Shown here: positions 38,670 through 48,797 of the stretch, in pieces
Numbering within the stretch: the stretch's first letter is position 1
How the letters are laid out: every line of letters begins with the position of its first letter
NCBI GenBank assembly: GCA_030340625.1
Contig: JAOPHQ010004279.1
Coordinates: 223,501-287,500, forward strand
Direction of reading: 5' to 3'
From: Merluccius polli
Lineage: Eukaryota > Chordata > Actinopteri > Gadiformes > Merlucciidae
DNA length: 64,000 nucleotides
Made by a program: the position numbers and the translations under genes
The notes under the pieces: generated by a model
What the model was told of the DNA's origin: nothing
The model's input: only the letters and a program-made list of their open reading frames with translations
Database searches by the model: none

Positions 38670-38770
38670 CAATGGAGTACAAACACAAAAGCAGGTTTCA
38701 GAAGCGAAAATTGAAAGAAGCAGCCAAGAAAGAAAAAGCAAAGCTTCCAGGAATAGGAACAATGGGCATG
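38670..38770 (+). pseudogene. Possible hAT transposase N-terminal scrap
   Basis: KHKSRFQKRKLKEAAKKEKA followed by LPGIGT resembles the basic start of ZMYM/hAT-type transposases (a K/R-rich stretch before a LPKL-like motif). It is short and ends at a stop, so the call is weak. 38771-40120 has nothing else I can name. Confidence 0.3.
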
Positions 38771-40159
38771 TGATAAACGGGCCCACTTTGACCATCTTGC
38801 ATTGGGGCTCGGCGCTGACTCATTACGCCACTGGTGGTAGGCCAGCTGAGGAGCTTCCGAGGGCTACAAATAACAGCCTGTGTTTCAAAAACAGTTCCCC
38901 ACATCATGCTTCGGTTTGCAGGGAGACTCATGGTGTAAATAGGATATGGACATTTTGGAAATGATTGTTATTTGTTATTTAGTGTTTAGGTTTCAAAAAT
39001 GTAATCATGATTACTTCTTTTTGGAGGTAAGTATGTCCCTCGATGTTCCAAATGTCCAAAAACAAAGCCACACCTAAATTATTAAAGAAGTGTTTGTTTT
39101 TTTCAAATTCCGCATTACCCTGATGATTCAGGGGTGTCAGATGACCTGCACTTGGTGATCAACCACTGGCTATTTATTGATTCATAATTTATTTAAGAGA
39201 AATACTGGCAGTGGACGCAGTGGAGGGAATCGCCCCCGAGCCACAGACAGACTGCTTAATTATTCACTTCCAATAGTTCCAACTGGTCCAACCCTCTTGT
39301 TCCTGCCAAAACAATTTGTAATGGCAGCCAGGTACATCAATTTCACCACTTAACCACCACGGCCTCTTGCCCAGTACCTGCCCCTCTCCTCATCATAACC
39401 AGCATGCCGTCGCCTACCATCACTGATAGGAGAACCGTGGGAAAAGGAGGAGGAAGAGTTAAAGTAAGATGAAGAGGTGATAAGGAGGGGGATACAGAGC
39501 CAAATCCCACTCCACACATGCCTCAGGAGATATAGCTCAAACCGTTTACTCTGCCACTCTGTAGCTTTGGGTTACGAGATTTTAATAATCAAGCATCATT
39601 TCAAATCCATGTTTCTCACAGAAAGTAGACCTGATCTTAAAACCTGTTGATGATGTTGGGACTACTTGTTATTGCCAAACTACTAAGCAAGGATGCACTG
39701 AGTTACACACCCTTGTAGTCAACAGGTGACTACTGTGAAGTAGTTCTGAGATGTTCTTTCTTTCATTTGCAAAGTGACATATGCACTTTTACGTGAGCCT
39801 AACAACAAAACGACCTGATTACCACCTACATATAGCTATAGCACTATTCTGCATTCTCTATGAGCCTCTAAGAAGCCATCCGAAATAACTTTCATATAAC
39901 CTCATTCACAAAGCCCAGGGGAACTTTATTTTTCCTCTGAAATGGGAAATCATCAATGTTGATGAATGTAGGATGCGGGAAATGGCAGTAGATGCCCTGA
40001 GGATGTCAATACCATCTAGAGGTGAGGTAAGATGGACTCAGAGCTCGGTAAAAGGTCTTCCAATGCACACATACACACACAAGTTATTGACTCCACCAGA
40101 TCCTTTGCTTGTCCATCTTTCTTTTATGGGCTTTTGTACCTTTATGGACAGGACAGTGA

Positions 40160-40815
40160 TGAATAGGGGTGTCACAATATCAATTTTAAATCGAAATCGA
40201 TCGAAATGAGCTTTCAATTTCGATCATCGAAATCAAAAGCAGGATCGACAAATCCAGACAGAATTTAAAAATATAATGTAAGCTGTGTTTGTGGGGCTGT
40301 CATCTAGTGGCTCTTCTTTTTGTTTTTGTGTAAAACAGTTATTTCACCAATTTGCTTATATTTTTTTTGTTATATTTTAAATAAATAATTTTAATTTTAC
40401 CATATGGCCTTAGTGTGGTACATTCCTAAAGAAATATAGTGGTTTCCAAAAACTGGATGGGCAGGAAAAGTCGACTAGTTGAAAAGTTGAAAATACAAGC
40501 TGACGTCGACAGACGAGTCGGAAAAAAAGCTTTAAATTGAAGTAGTCCATTTTCTCTACTGATTAATTACATTCCTATGTAAAATCCTCAACTGGCGTCT
40601 ATTTTGATCGGAACTGGGGGGAGCACTGTCATATGATTTACAACTATGTTGTAATAGCTTACACAGCTTTTTTTAGGCTACTATGAAATTTGATAATTAT
40701 GGTGGCAAGACGTAGTAATGTCTGGAAATATTTTACTCAAATCAAAATAATAAGGTTGAGTGTACACTATGTCACAAAGCATGCGAAGCCACCTACAACT
40801 AAGGTACAGGGACAT
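40160..40815 (+). mobile_element. hAT transposon remnant with BED-finger fragment
   Basis: AGGGGTGTCACAATATCAAT and AATCGAAATCGATCGAAATG at 40164-40210 look like a hAT end. At 40705-40810 the plus strand encodes RRSNVWKYFTQI, then after a one-base shift VECTLCHKACEATYN. That is the start of a ZBED-type zinc finger (CxxC). The downstream histidines and the catalytic domain are missing. Confidence 0.6.
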
Positions 40816-40891
40816 TTTGCAGGTCGAAGCAAGACAACGACAACGACAACAGACAAGTATAATGAAAAAGAAAAAATGCCCATCCCTACAA

Positions 40892-40920
40892 CCAACCAAT
40901 ATGGCCACTAGGTGAATAAG
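40892..40920. mobile_element. Isolated end of the 4-kb foldback family
   Basis: CCAACCAATATGGCCACTAG followed by GTGAATAAG matches the outermost part of both arms at 12864 and 16853. Confidence 0.6.
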
Positions 40921-41309
40921 ATCTATTCTGAGTCTTCATCAAGCAATTAAGACGCACACTGCCCCACCAATCACAATCTTTCACACACTTTAGGTATCTC
41001 TTGCATGATTTGGCTGACACATGCCATTAATAGGTCAAGAAATGAAATGAATATTTGAAACATTGGCATCTGGCTGTTTTGGATATGCACCATCAGTATT
41101 CATGGAATACCTGGCGGGTGACTCAGCTGGAGATGGGGGCCATTACAGTGTCCTCAAATCCAACTTCCAACTTTCCTCTGATGTACTGCGTTCAAAAGGC
41201 TTTAATGCATTAGATATTAGTTGTTAAATTCTTTATGGATTAGAGGAGCTAGTTAAACATCTAATAAATATAAATACTGTGGAAATGAATTGCTGCGTGT
41301 GTGGTTTTA

Positions 41310-41316
<7 letters not shown>

Positions 41317-41350
<34 letters not shown>
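41317..41350 (+). repeat. (GA)n microsatellite
   Basis: A pure GA run. Neighbouring 40921-41316 and 41351-41669 show nothing. Confidence 0.95.
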
Positions 41351-41352
<2 letters not shown>

Positions 41353-41669
41353 GTGATGTTTCTGCAACCACCTTGACATTCAATGAGAGCCCAGCTGTCT
41401 GAGACATAAAATGTGGGCCTACAATGGCAGGGTGAATATTGGAGGAATTTAATTCCTGAATACTCAATAGAATAGAATACATAATCACAATACAATATTC
41501 AACATTAGTCAGTCACCTTCCTGCTCCATACACTAAAATACATTTAAGTGTTAGTTTTTAACAACACAACAAAACTCCACAGACCACCAAAAAAATGCAT
41601 AAATCCTCACAAATGCTCTCAAATCCAATTTTTATTAGCTTGATATTAGTTCTGCAGTACCAGACTTGA

Positions 41670-42102
41670 TGTCACGCCCAAACTATGGACCCGAACCCAA
41701 ATGCACAACTCTTCAGACCAAAAGTTTCAAAATAAAGTTTAATTAAACAACATAAAAATCACTCTTTACAGAGGAAAAAACTCTACACTAATTGTATAAA
41801 CTAAAACTCACAATACTAAAGCTAGACTAAGAAAAACAAATGGACAAACTGATAACCCTAATGAGGCTAAACTAGGAATACGAAACAAACAGAAAATCAC
41901 TCTAGATTAGCAAAGTAGCAAAGCCACAAGACCTGACAATGAACTGGCTAAAGCGCTGGTTCTCTGACATGGGACAAGACGAACTGGCACAGGACAACGG
42001 GAGATACGGACTATATATACACACACAAGGTAAGGGCACAGGTGGAAACAATCAGGGTGGAGACAGGTAATCAACACAGTTTTCTGGACATGAGACGTGA
42101 TA
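41670..42102 (-). mobile_element. Solo LTR, reverse orientation
   Basis: TGTCACGCCC at the left (the 3' end on the minus strand) and GAGACGTGATA at the right, near the expected TGTCACGTCTC start. On the minus strand GTGTATATATAGTCCG is TATA-like and AATTAAACTTTATT gives an ATTAAA signal. The 5-bp flanks do not match cleanly. The same TGTCACGCCCA begins again at 63990, at the window edge. Confidence 0.65.
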
Positions 42103-42547
42103 GTTTACTGAAGCAGACATTGCTCTGCTGCAGATGCCTGCTGACTATTAAAAGCCTGGAAGTCAATATGCTGAACACCTTTAGTAAACATGGATAGTTA
42201 CATGTGCTGCTTCTTCAAAAGGACTAATTGAATTGAAGATGATGGTTACAGACACCACCAGATGCTGAGATTGTTAAAACAATTGGCTGTGGGAATTGTG
42301 CTAATCCCAGTTTAACAAACCGAGACAAACAGAATACTGCTAAATGATTATATTCCACTTTAATATTATATTCCACTTTAATGCATAACAATGAACTCTG
42401 GCAATTAATCACAACCAACCAGGAGCTTTCTTTTCCCAGGACCCTTGGGAAAAGAAGGAGGGCTACTGCCAAAGCTGCATATAGCGTACTAAATAGTATG
42501 TGAGAATAGTCTGTCCAAAATCATATTTACACATTCAATAACATTGA

Positions 42548-42850
42548 ATTTCAATAACGGGACACCCCGGAGTGGTTTCTTCCACTTATACCAGTTACTT
42601 AAGTTACTTTCATCTATAACATTATTGTTTTTTGAACGACTTAATCAGCTGAAATTATAATATTCTTCTGCAGTGTTTTGAGCATATGGAAACATCTGGT
42701 CCATAGTTGTATTTGACTGTTGTTGTTAATGTTGGATTTGTAGCGCATTGATGTGGAACTGTTAAAAGGCAGAGGTGTCCTGTTATTGAATAATAATGCA
42801 CACCCTTGGAACATTATTGGCCAATCGGGATTAAGTAATTCTGTGGTATG
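42548..42850. mobile_element. Short copy of the 3160-4815 element family
   Basis: CGGAGTGGTTTCTTCCACTT with ATACCAG at the left, and TAATAATGCACACCC..GTGGTATGGATAAATAAT at the right. Also TTGACTGTTGTTGTTAATGT then GTAGCGCATT, shared with 4665-4700. An inner inverted pair TCAATAACGGGACACC / GGTGTCCTGTTATTGA spans 42551-42791. It has no minisatellite. 42851-44300 has only a GT/GC microsatellite at 43699-43760. Confidence 0.6.
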
Positions 42851-43698
42851 GATAAATAATACTTGGTTAGTATATAGCATGTCGCCATCATTTAAGGCTG
42901 TCAGCATGTAAAATGGCGAAACCCGTGACACCGTAGTATGTCCACAAAATAGCATTCCTTTCGCTTGTAAAAGTATAACAGTACACATATGTAGTACGCA
43001 TTTTCGGATGCAACCTGGGTAAAGCAATCATCTAGCTGACCAAGGATAAAGTGGTTCACTCTACATTGGCTGACATTGCCATAACTATGTTGCACTTTCC
43101 TCTCCGGTCATGCCTTTTACTGTCCCTAGTCCCAACCAGTAATGTAATTCCACTAAAAGCACCGCACTGATACACTGTATAAAGATCTCGTCCCAAGCTT
43201 GGACCCTGGCCAGACCTGGCCACTACCCTGATGACAAAACCGATGAGACAATAGGCCTTGGGTCTCTCTCGCCTTGAGTTAATTTTCCAATTAACCTTAA
43301 CAGGAACATACTGTGTGAGTAACTAAGTGATGAGTTACATGGACTCTGTGGTCAGTGAGTTTCTGACACTGAGTCAACAGCTTTTGATTTCCTGGTGGGC
43401 CGAAAACACATGCGTAGTAGAACGGATTAGTCGACCTTTAGTGATGTCACGTCGTGTTGTGTGTGCAATGAAAGAGATTAAGCTAATTTAAGCAATAAAC
43501 GCATTGCCACTGCCAACACCAACAGCACAGATACAAGATACAAGATTCAAGATGAGGCAGAGAAAAGTGGAGGCATTTGATAATGTCACTGTCATATTCC
43601 ATCAATAAGCTAAGCGCAAAAAATCAATACTGCAGTCCTGGCTGATTCAAATGTGCAGGTGCATTCACTGTAGAGATAAATGTTCCCTCTACTTCTGT

Positions 43699-43701
43699 TT
43701 G

Positions 43702-43733
<32 letters not shown>

Positions 43734-43760
43734 TGTGTGTGTGTGTGTGCGTGTGTGTGC
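43699..43760 (+). repeat. (GT)n/(GC GT)n microsatellite
   Basis: TGTGTGTG and TGCGTGCG runs. Confidence 0.95.
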
Positions 43761-44321
43761 GACTATATGACTATTCTCTGTTTAACACAAATCTTGACAC
43801 ACACATTAGCTGTCAAAGTTTATTTAGGTTTTCAAGCCATAGCCATGCATCACAGCGAAGTGCTTCACCTCGGATGCATTAAGGAGATTATACAGCACCA
43901 CACACACACAGACACACACACGCCTGTCCCAAACAAATCACAGGGAGTTTGACAGCTTTGTGTTGCCAGACCATCTTACTCAAGACAAATACACAAGCAA
44001 CACTAGGCCAGAGCTAAGAATATTCAAGGTTAAAACGTATTTTTTCACCTTTTCATCTTTCGCCAATTTACTGTAATGAAGCCTTTATAGACAGCACTTG
44101 CAATATCACGATAATACGATATCCAAAATCTAAGACGATATCTGAGCCCAGCCCTACAGAGATGGTTTCAATAGGCAACCTTTATTGTTCAGATCAAATC
44201 AGTAAACATTGTATTTGTTTAAAAGACTCCAAAATACCACAACAAAATAGAAAAAATACAGAATTTCGTATTTTCACACTTTTACTTGATGTCACTCCCC
44301 CCCCTCTCTTCTCGTCATTAC

Positions 44322-46010
44322 TGGTTATGTTAGGGAACAAGTGGTTATAATATAGAGTGGTTATGTTAGGGAACAAGTGGTTGTAATATAGAGTGGTTAT
44401 GTTAGGGAACAAGTGGTTGTAATATAGAGTGGTTATGTTAGGAAACAAGTTGTTGTAATATAGAGTGGTTATGTTAGGGAACAAGTGGTTGTAATATAGA
44501 GTGGTTATGTTAGGGAACAAGTGGTTGTAATATAGAGTGGTTAGGAAACAAATTGTTGTAATATAGAGTGGTTAGGAAACAAATTGTTGTAATATAGAGT
44601 GGTTATGTTAGGAAACAAGTTGTCGTAATATAGAGTGGTTATGTTAGGGAACAAGTTGTTGTAATATAGAGTGGTTATGTTAGGGAACAAGTTGTTGTAA
44701 TATAGAGTGGTTATGTTAGGGAACAAGTTGTTGTAATATAGAGTGGTTAGGAAACAAATTGTTGTAATATAGAGTGGTTAGGAAACAAATTGTTGTAATA
44801 TAGAGTGGTTATGTTAGGAAACAAGTAGTCGTAATATAGAGTGTGTCAGGTACGAGACGGAGGAACCAAGTGCGTTCGAACCCAGAAGGGTATTTATTGA
44901 ATTTAGGGAAAGGGGAGTGGGAAGGAGAAGTGTTCAGAGTTCTGGGCGTCCAAGGGTTCCAGGGGGTCCCAGGTGCTGTGTGTGTGTGTGCCTCCCCAGG
45001 GAAGTGGGAAGCAAATCCTGGAGCTGGAGAATCCGGGAGGTCCTGGGGAAAACACACACACAACAACAGCAGGTGAAAGCAAGGCAGTGGCACAGTTCAG
45101 GGCAAATCCAAGTCAAAAGAGTCAAGCAGAAGGCAGGTTGAAATTACCGGGGCAGAAGAGAGATCGGAGTCGAAGACAAAGGCAGGTCGGGTTTCCAGGA
45201 TGGGAGAACAGGGCAGGAGTCCAGGCAGGTCCGGGTACAGGAGTCAGAGAAAGTAGGAGCAGACTGGTAACACGAGTGAGCTTGCAGACGATCTGACAAG
45301 AACTGACTGCAACACAGGACCTTAAATGCAGAGCATGGTTACTGGCAAATGCAGTGCAGCTGGAGAGTTAACGAGGCTAAGGGAGACAGAGCAGAGTGGG
45401 ACAGGTGAAGGTGATTAGGGCCAATCGAGTGTAGTTACCAGGCTGGCAGAGGGAATCCATGACAGAGTGGTTATAGGGAACAAGTTGTTGTAATATAGAG
45501 TGGTTATGTTAGGAAACAAGTTGTTGTAATATAGAGTGGTTATGTTATGGAACAAGTTGTCGTAATATAGAGTGGTTATGTTAGGGAACAAGTGGTTGCA
45601 ATATAGAGTGGTTATGTTAGGAAACAAGTTGTGGTAATATAGAGTGGTTATGTTAGGGAACAAGTTGTCGTAATATAGAGTGGTTATGTTATGGAACAAG
45701 TTGTTGTAATATAGAGTGGTTATGTTAGGGAACAAGTGGTTGTAATTATAGAGTGGTTAGGAAACAAGCTGTTGTAATATAGAGTGGTTATGTTAGGGAA
45801 CAAGTGGTTGTAATATAGAGTGGTTAGGGAACAAGTTGTCGTAATATAGAGTGGTTATGTTAGGGAACAAGTTGTCGTAATATAGAGTGGTTATGTTAGG
45901 GAACAGGTTGTAGTAATATAGAGTGGTTAGGAAACAAGTTGTAGTAATATAGAGTGGTTATGTTAGGGAACAAGTTAGAGTGGTTATGTTAGGGAACAAG
46001 TTGTTTATAA
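44322..46010 (+). repeat. 36-bp minisatellite, split by a solo LTR
   Basis: The unit is GTTATGTTAGGGAACAAGTG then GTTGTAATATAGAGTG, with a shorter variant lacking TATGT. About 15 copies precede 44843 and about 15 follow 45465. The Asn/Tyr-rich open frames on the minus strand are repeat artefacts. 46011-47000 shows no further feature. Confidence 0.95.
44844..45464 (-). mobile_element. Gypsy-type solo LTR inside the minisatellite, 621 bp
   Basis: TGTCAGGTACGAG at the left and ATCCATGACA at the right. GAGTG is duplicated exactly on both sides (44839-44843 and 45465-45469). On the minus strand GCATTTAAGG is TATA-like near 45325 and AATAAA lies near 44895, just before the 3' end. Confidence 0.9.
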
Positions 46011-46997
46011 AAGATGTCGAGGCAGGGAGCCAAGATGTGTTAGGTGGGTCATATTTGCTGGCTTTTGTCAACATGGATTAGGAGACAGCCCACAGCAGAC
46101 ACAAGACAGCGTTGTCGTCTTTCCATACCAAGAGATGTTCTCATGTTATTTTACATCTCTTCATTTGGTTTACTTAATTCAAGTAGCCCATTAGTGGCTT
46201 ATTATCATTAAGCCAATAACGACGACCGTTTTGAGACCTTTAATATTTTATGCTTGGTTTTGAGTTTCTGTTGAAAATTGGTGTCCATGTATCTGAGCCT
46301 GTCCAAATGATTAGTGCGAACTCCGCGTTATAATTAAATTAGTTTCAGCTGTCAACATCGATTATGGAGGCGATTCAACTGTTCAGTGGAGGGCAGCATG
46401 GTGGAGGACTGTGGGGTTATCTACAAGACTGGCCTTCAAATCCACATCATGACTTGGCTGCTGTCAGGTGGTCACACTGTTAGTTTTCCTCAGATTTCTC
46501 CACGGACGACAGATCCCTTTTAACCTTTTTCTTGCACGATTACACCCAGTAATGAAAAAGGGATAGGGTGGACTTATGGACGTATTGCAGTTGACTTAAT
46601 GTGGTAATTTAATCAAATCAAAATTAAAATTAAAAAGCAATATCTCTTACAGTCTGATGGATAAGGGTGGTCAAGTCATTTCATGACTTGAAGGATAGCC
46701 GGTTCAATAAAATTAAATAATATACGTTGCCATATATTTTCCTACATATATTTTTTTGTAGACTTAACACAATTAACCACATTTTACCATGGAAAGCGCA
46801 CAGTCTGTATCCAGGGAAAGGCCTGTGATGGTAGGCTGTCTGCAGTTGGACCCTGGTGGTTTACTGCCATCTAGTGACACACGTCCTCAGTTCAAACACT
46901 CGCCTCGGTACTGTTCTGCATTACGACTTTAATACAGTGTAACAATGTACGAAAAACGAGCTTAAAGAGTGTAATACTTTTACAATGTGTAATAACT

Positions 46998-47026
46998 TAC
47001 CTGCATATGGGGGGGGGGGGGGGGCG
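46998..47026 (+). repeat. Poly-G run
   Basis: ATGGGGG with about 17 G. A similar run of 20 or more G is at 54176-54195 in ncaph intron 9. Confidence 0.85.
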
Positions 47027-47111
47027 TTCAATGTGCAATGTATTCAAAGCAACTGCACTGGCACCTGCGACGTAGGTTGAGCAACGGATGATTAATAAGA
47101 GCGGTTGAGAC

Positions 47112-47417
<306 letters not shown>

Positions 47418-47431
47418 CCATAATCAGCCAT

Positions 47432-47560
47432 ATTCACCACTGGCTGTCACCGTCCAAGGAGACCTTGTGGGGGCGTGGTCTGGCGTCATGACGTCACGCC
47501 TGCCGTAAACATCTCGGCGCAATTTTTGAAAAGCGAGCAGGAAGGAGAGGCCAGCGTGAT
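47432..47560 (+). promoter_or_regulatory. ncaph: ncaph promoter with CRE and CDE/CHR-like tandem site
   Basis: The stretch between the TA repeat and exon 1 is GC-richer. It holds a perfect CRE palindrome TGACGTCA (47489-47496). It also holds GGCGC (47516-47520), AATT, then TTTGAA (47525-47530). That is a CDE-like plus CHR arrangement with the 4-base spacer known from cell-cycle promoters bound by DREAM/MuvB. A condensin subunit gene is an expected target of G2/M control. There is no clear TATA box. The transcription start is inferred to lie just downstream and is not visible. Confidence 0.6.
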
Positions 47561-47643
47561 CTCAGCTTCATTACAACACATTCAACATATTCATCTTCAT
47601 TTGGCTATTCTGGATCTGGATCATCGTTAAAAAAAAAAACAAG
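47540..47643 (+). other. ncaph: ncaph exon 1, 5' untranslated (start approximate)
   Basis: A strong donor AAG|GTACGTA follows an A-rich run at 47630-47643. The next acceptor (CTCTCCAG at 48469-48476) precedes the start codon by five bases. There is no ATG-led conserved coding here, so the exon is taken as 5' UTR. Its left edge is a guess from promoter motifs. Intron 1 (47644-48476) shows no recognisable element. Confidence 0.55.
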
Positions 47644-48481
47644 GTACGTAAAGTTACTTTGGGGGTGTGCACGCTCTGGACCTGGGGGTCCGGTAAGCTA
47701 GCTGCTGGGCGGTTTGCTATAGTTGCTCTTCTCAACTACAAGTAGAAAAACAAAGACCTTCAAATCCGCGGAGTTTGAGAGCTGTGTTGTATCTTAACGA
47801 TGTTTTCTACTTCGTTTAGTCAATCAGTTAAGACTCGCATATGCAAAACATTAACGCGTTTAAAAAATATTAAACATGATCTTTTTATATGTAGCGTATA
47901 TTGTGTTTTTAAGTGCACTGCACACACACGCGTGTGTGCTGTGCTTGGTTAGCCCTAATGCAGTTATAACGCACACTTTATGTTTTTTTATATGTCTTGT
48001 ATTTCTATCTTGATTTGTACAAATCAAACCAAGCTGTATTTATACAGCGAGACAGCAATGCCAAGTGCTAAACAAGTGAAACCGGAGGAAAAGGGGAAGT
48101 TAGTTGAAACTAGCTGTAGGCCTGACTGTTACTAACGTCAAGACTGTGATGTTTACAGTCCTATGAATACTAATGTTATGTTAATGTTAATGGGCTGTTT
48201 CTGATGTGGGACTCAAAGCTTAGGTCAGGGCCCACCAGTCCTACTATGCTATATCTGATTTGTGAGACTAGGTCAGGGTCTAAATTAAAAGCACTCTTTA
48301 TTTGGGCCAGGGGCATGATGTTTTTGGGCCAGGGATTTTAGGTTTGGTGCACAGGCCGTGGTTCCTAATGGGAACGCACCATAACAACAAGCTCCTCGCG
48401 GTGTTGGGGGTCTTACCTGGCAATTAAAACCGATAGTGATGTGATGTGTCATGTGCTTTGGGTTGTTTCTCTCCAGCTACG

Positions 48482-48699
48482 ATGAGCGTCTCCTCCACGC
48501 CGGTCCCCCGGCCGTCCCAGTGGACCCCGTCCCTGAAGCCCAGCAACAAGGGCATGTCCCCGGCGTCCTGCAGCACCCCGCTCCTCGCCGCCTTCCCCGG
48601 CAACGACGACGAGAAGGAGAGGCGCCAGAGGCGGAAATCCAGGGTCATCGACCTCCAGTCTGCCGCCGACTCCTCCTTTAACGACTCTGCTTCTCATAG
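48482..48699 (+). CDS. ncaph: ncaph coding exon 2 (residues 1-73)
   Basis: The exon itself begins at 48477 after CTCCAG; the ATG is at 48482. It encodes a Ser/Thr-Pro-rich tail with TP or SP at four or more sites, then a basic block [17 protein letters not shown] found at the same place in vertebrate CAP-H. The exon ends in phase 2 at AG|GTAAGG. Ser/Thr-Pro sites in this tail are candidate CDK1 targets (inference). Confidence 0.95.
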
Positions 48700-48759
48700 G
48701 TAAGGACCAGGAGAATCCCTCCATCTGGATTACCTTATATTATAGAAAGGTGATGAATT

Positions 48760-48797
<38 letters not shown>

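Noticed and set aside
44194..45735. Asn/Tyr-rich minus-strand open frames as repeat proteins
   Set aside because: The 36-bp minisatellite unit is a multiple of three and opens frames by chance.
48446..48481. Upstream ATG at 48446 as the ncaph start
   Set aside because: It lies before the CTCCAG acceptor, in intron 1, and the added residues do not resemble CAP-H.
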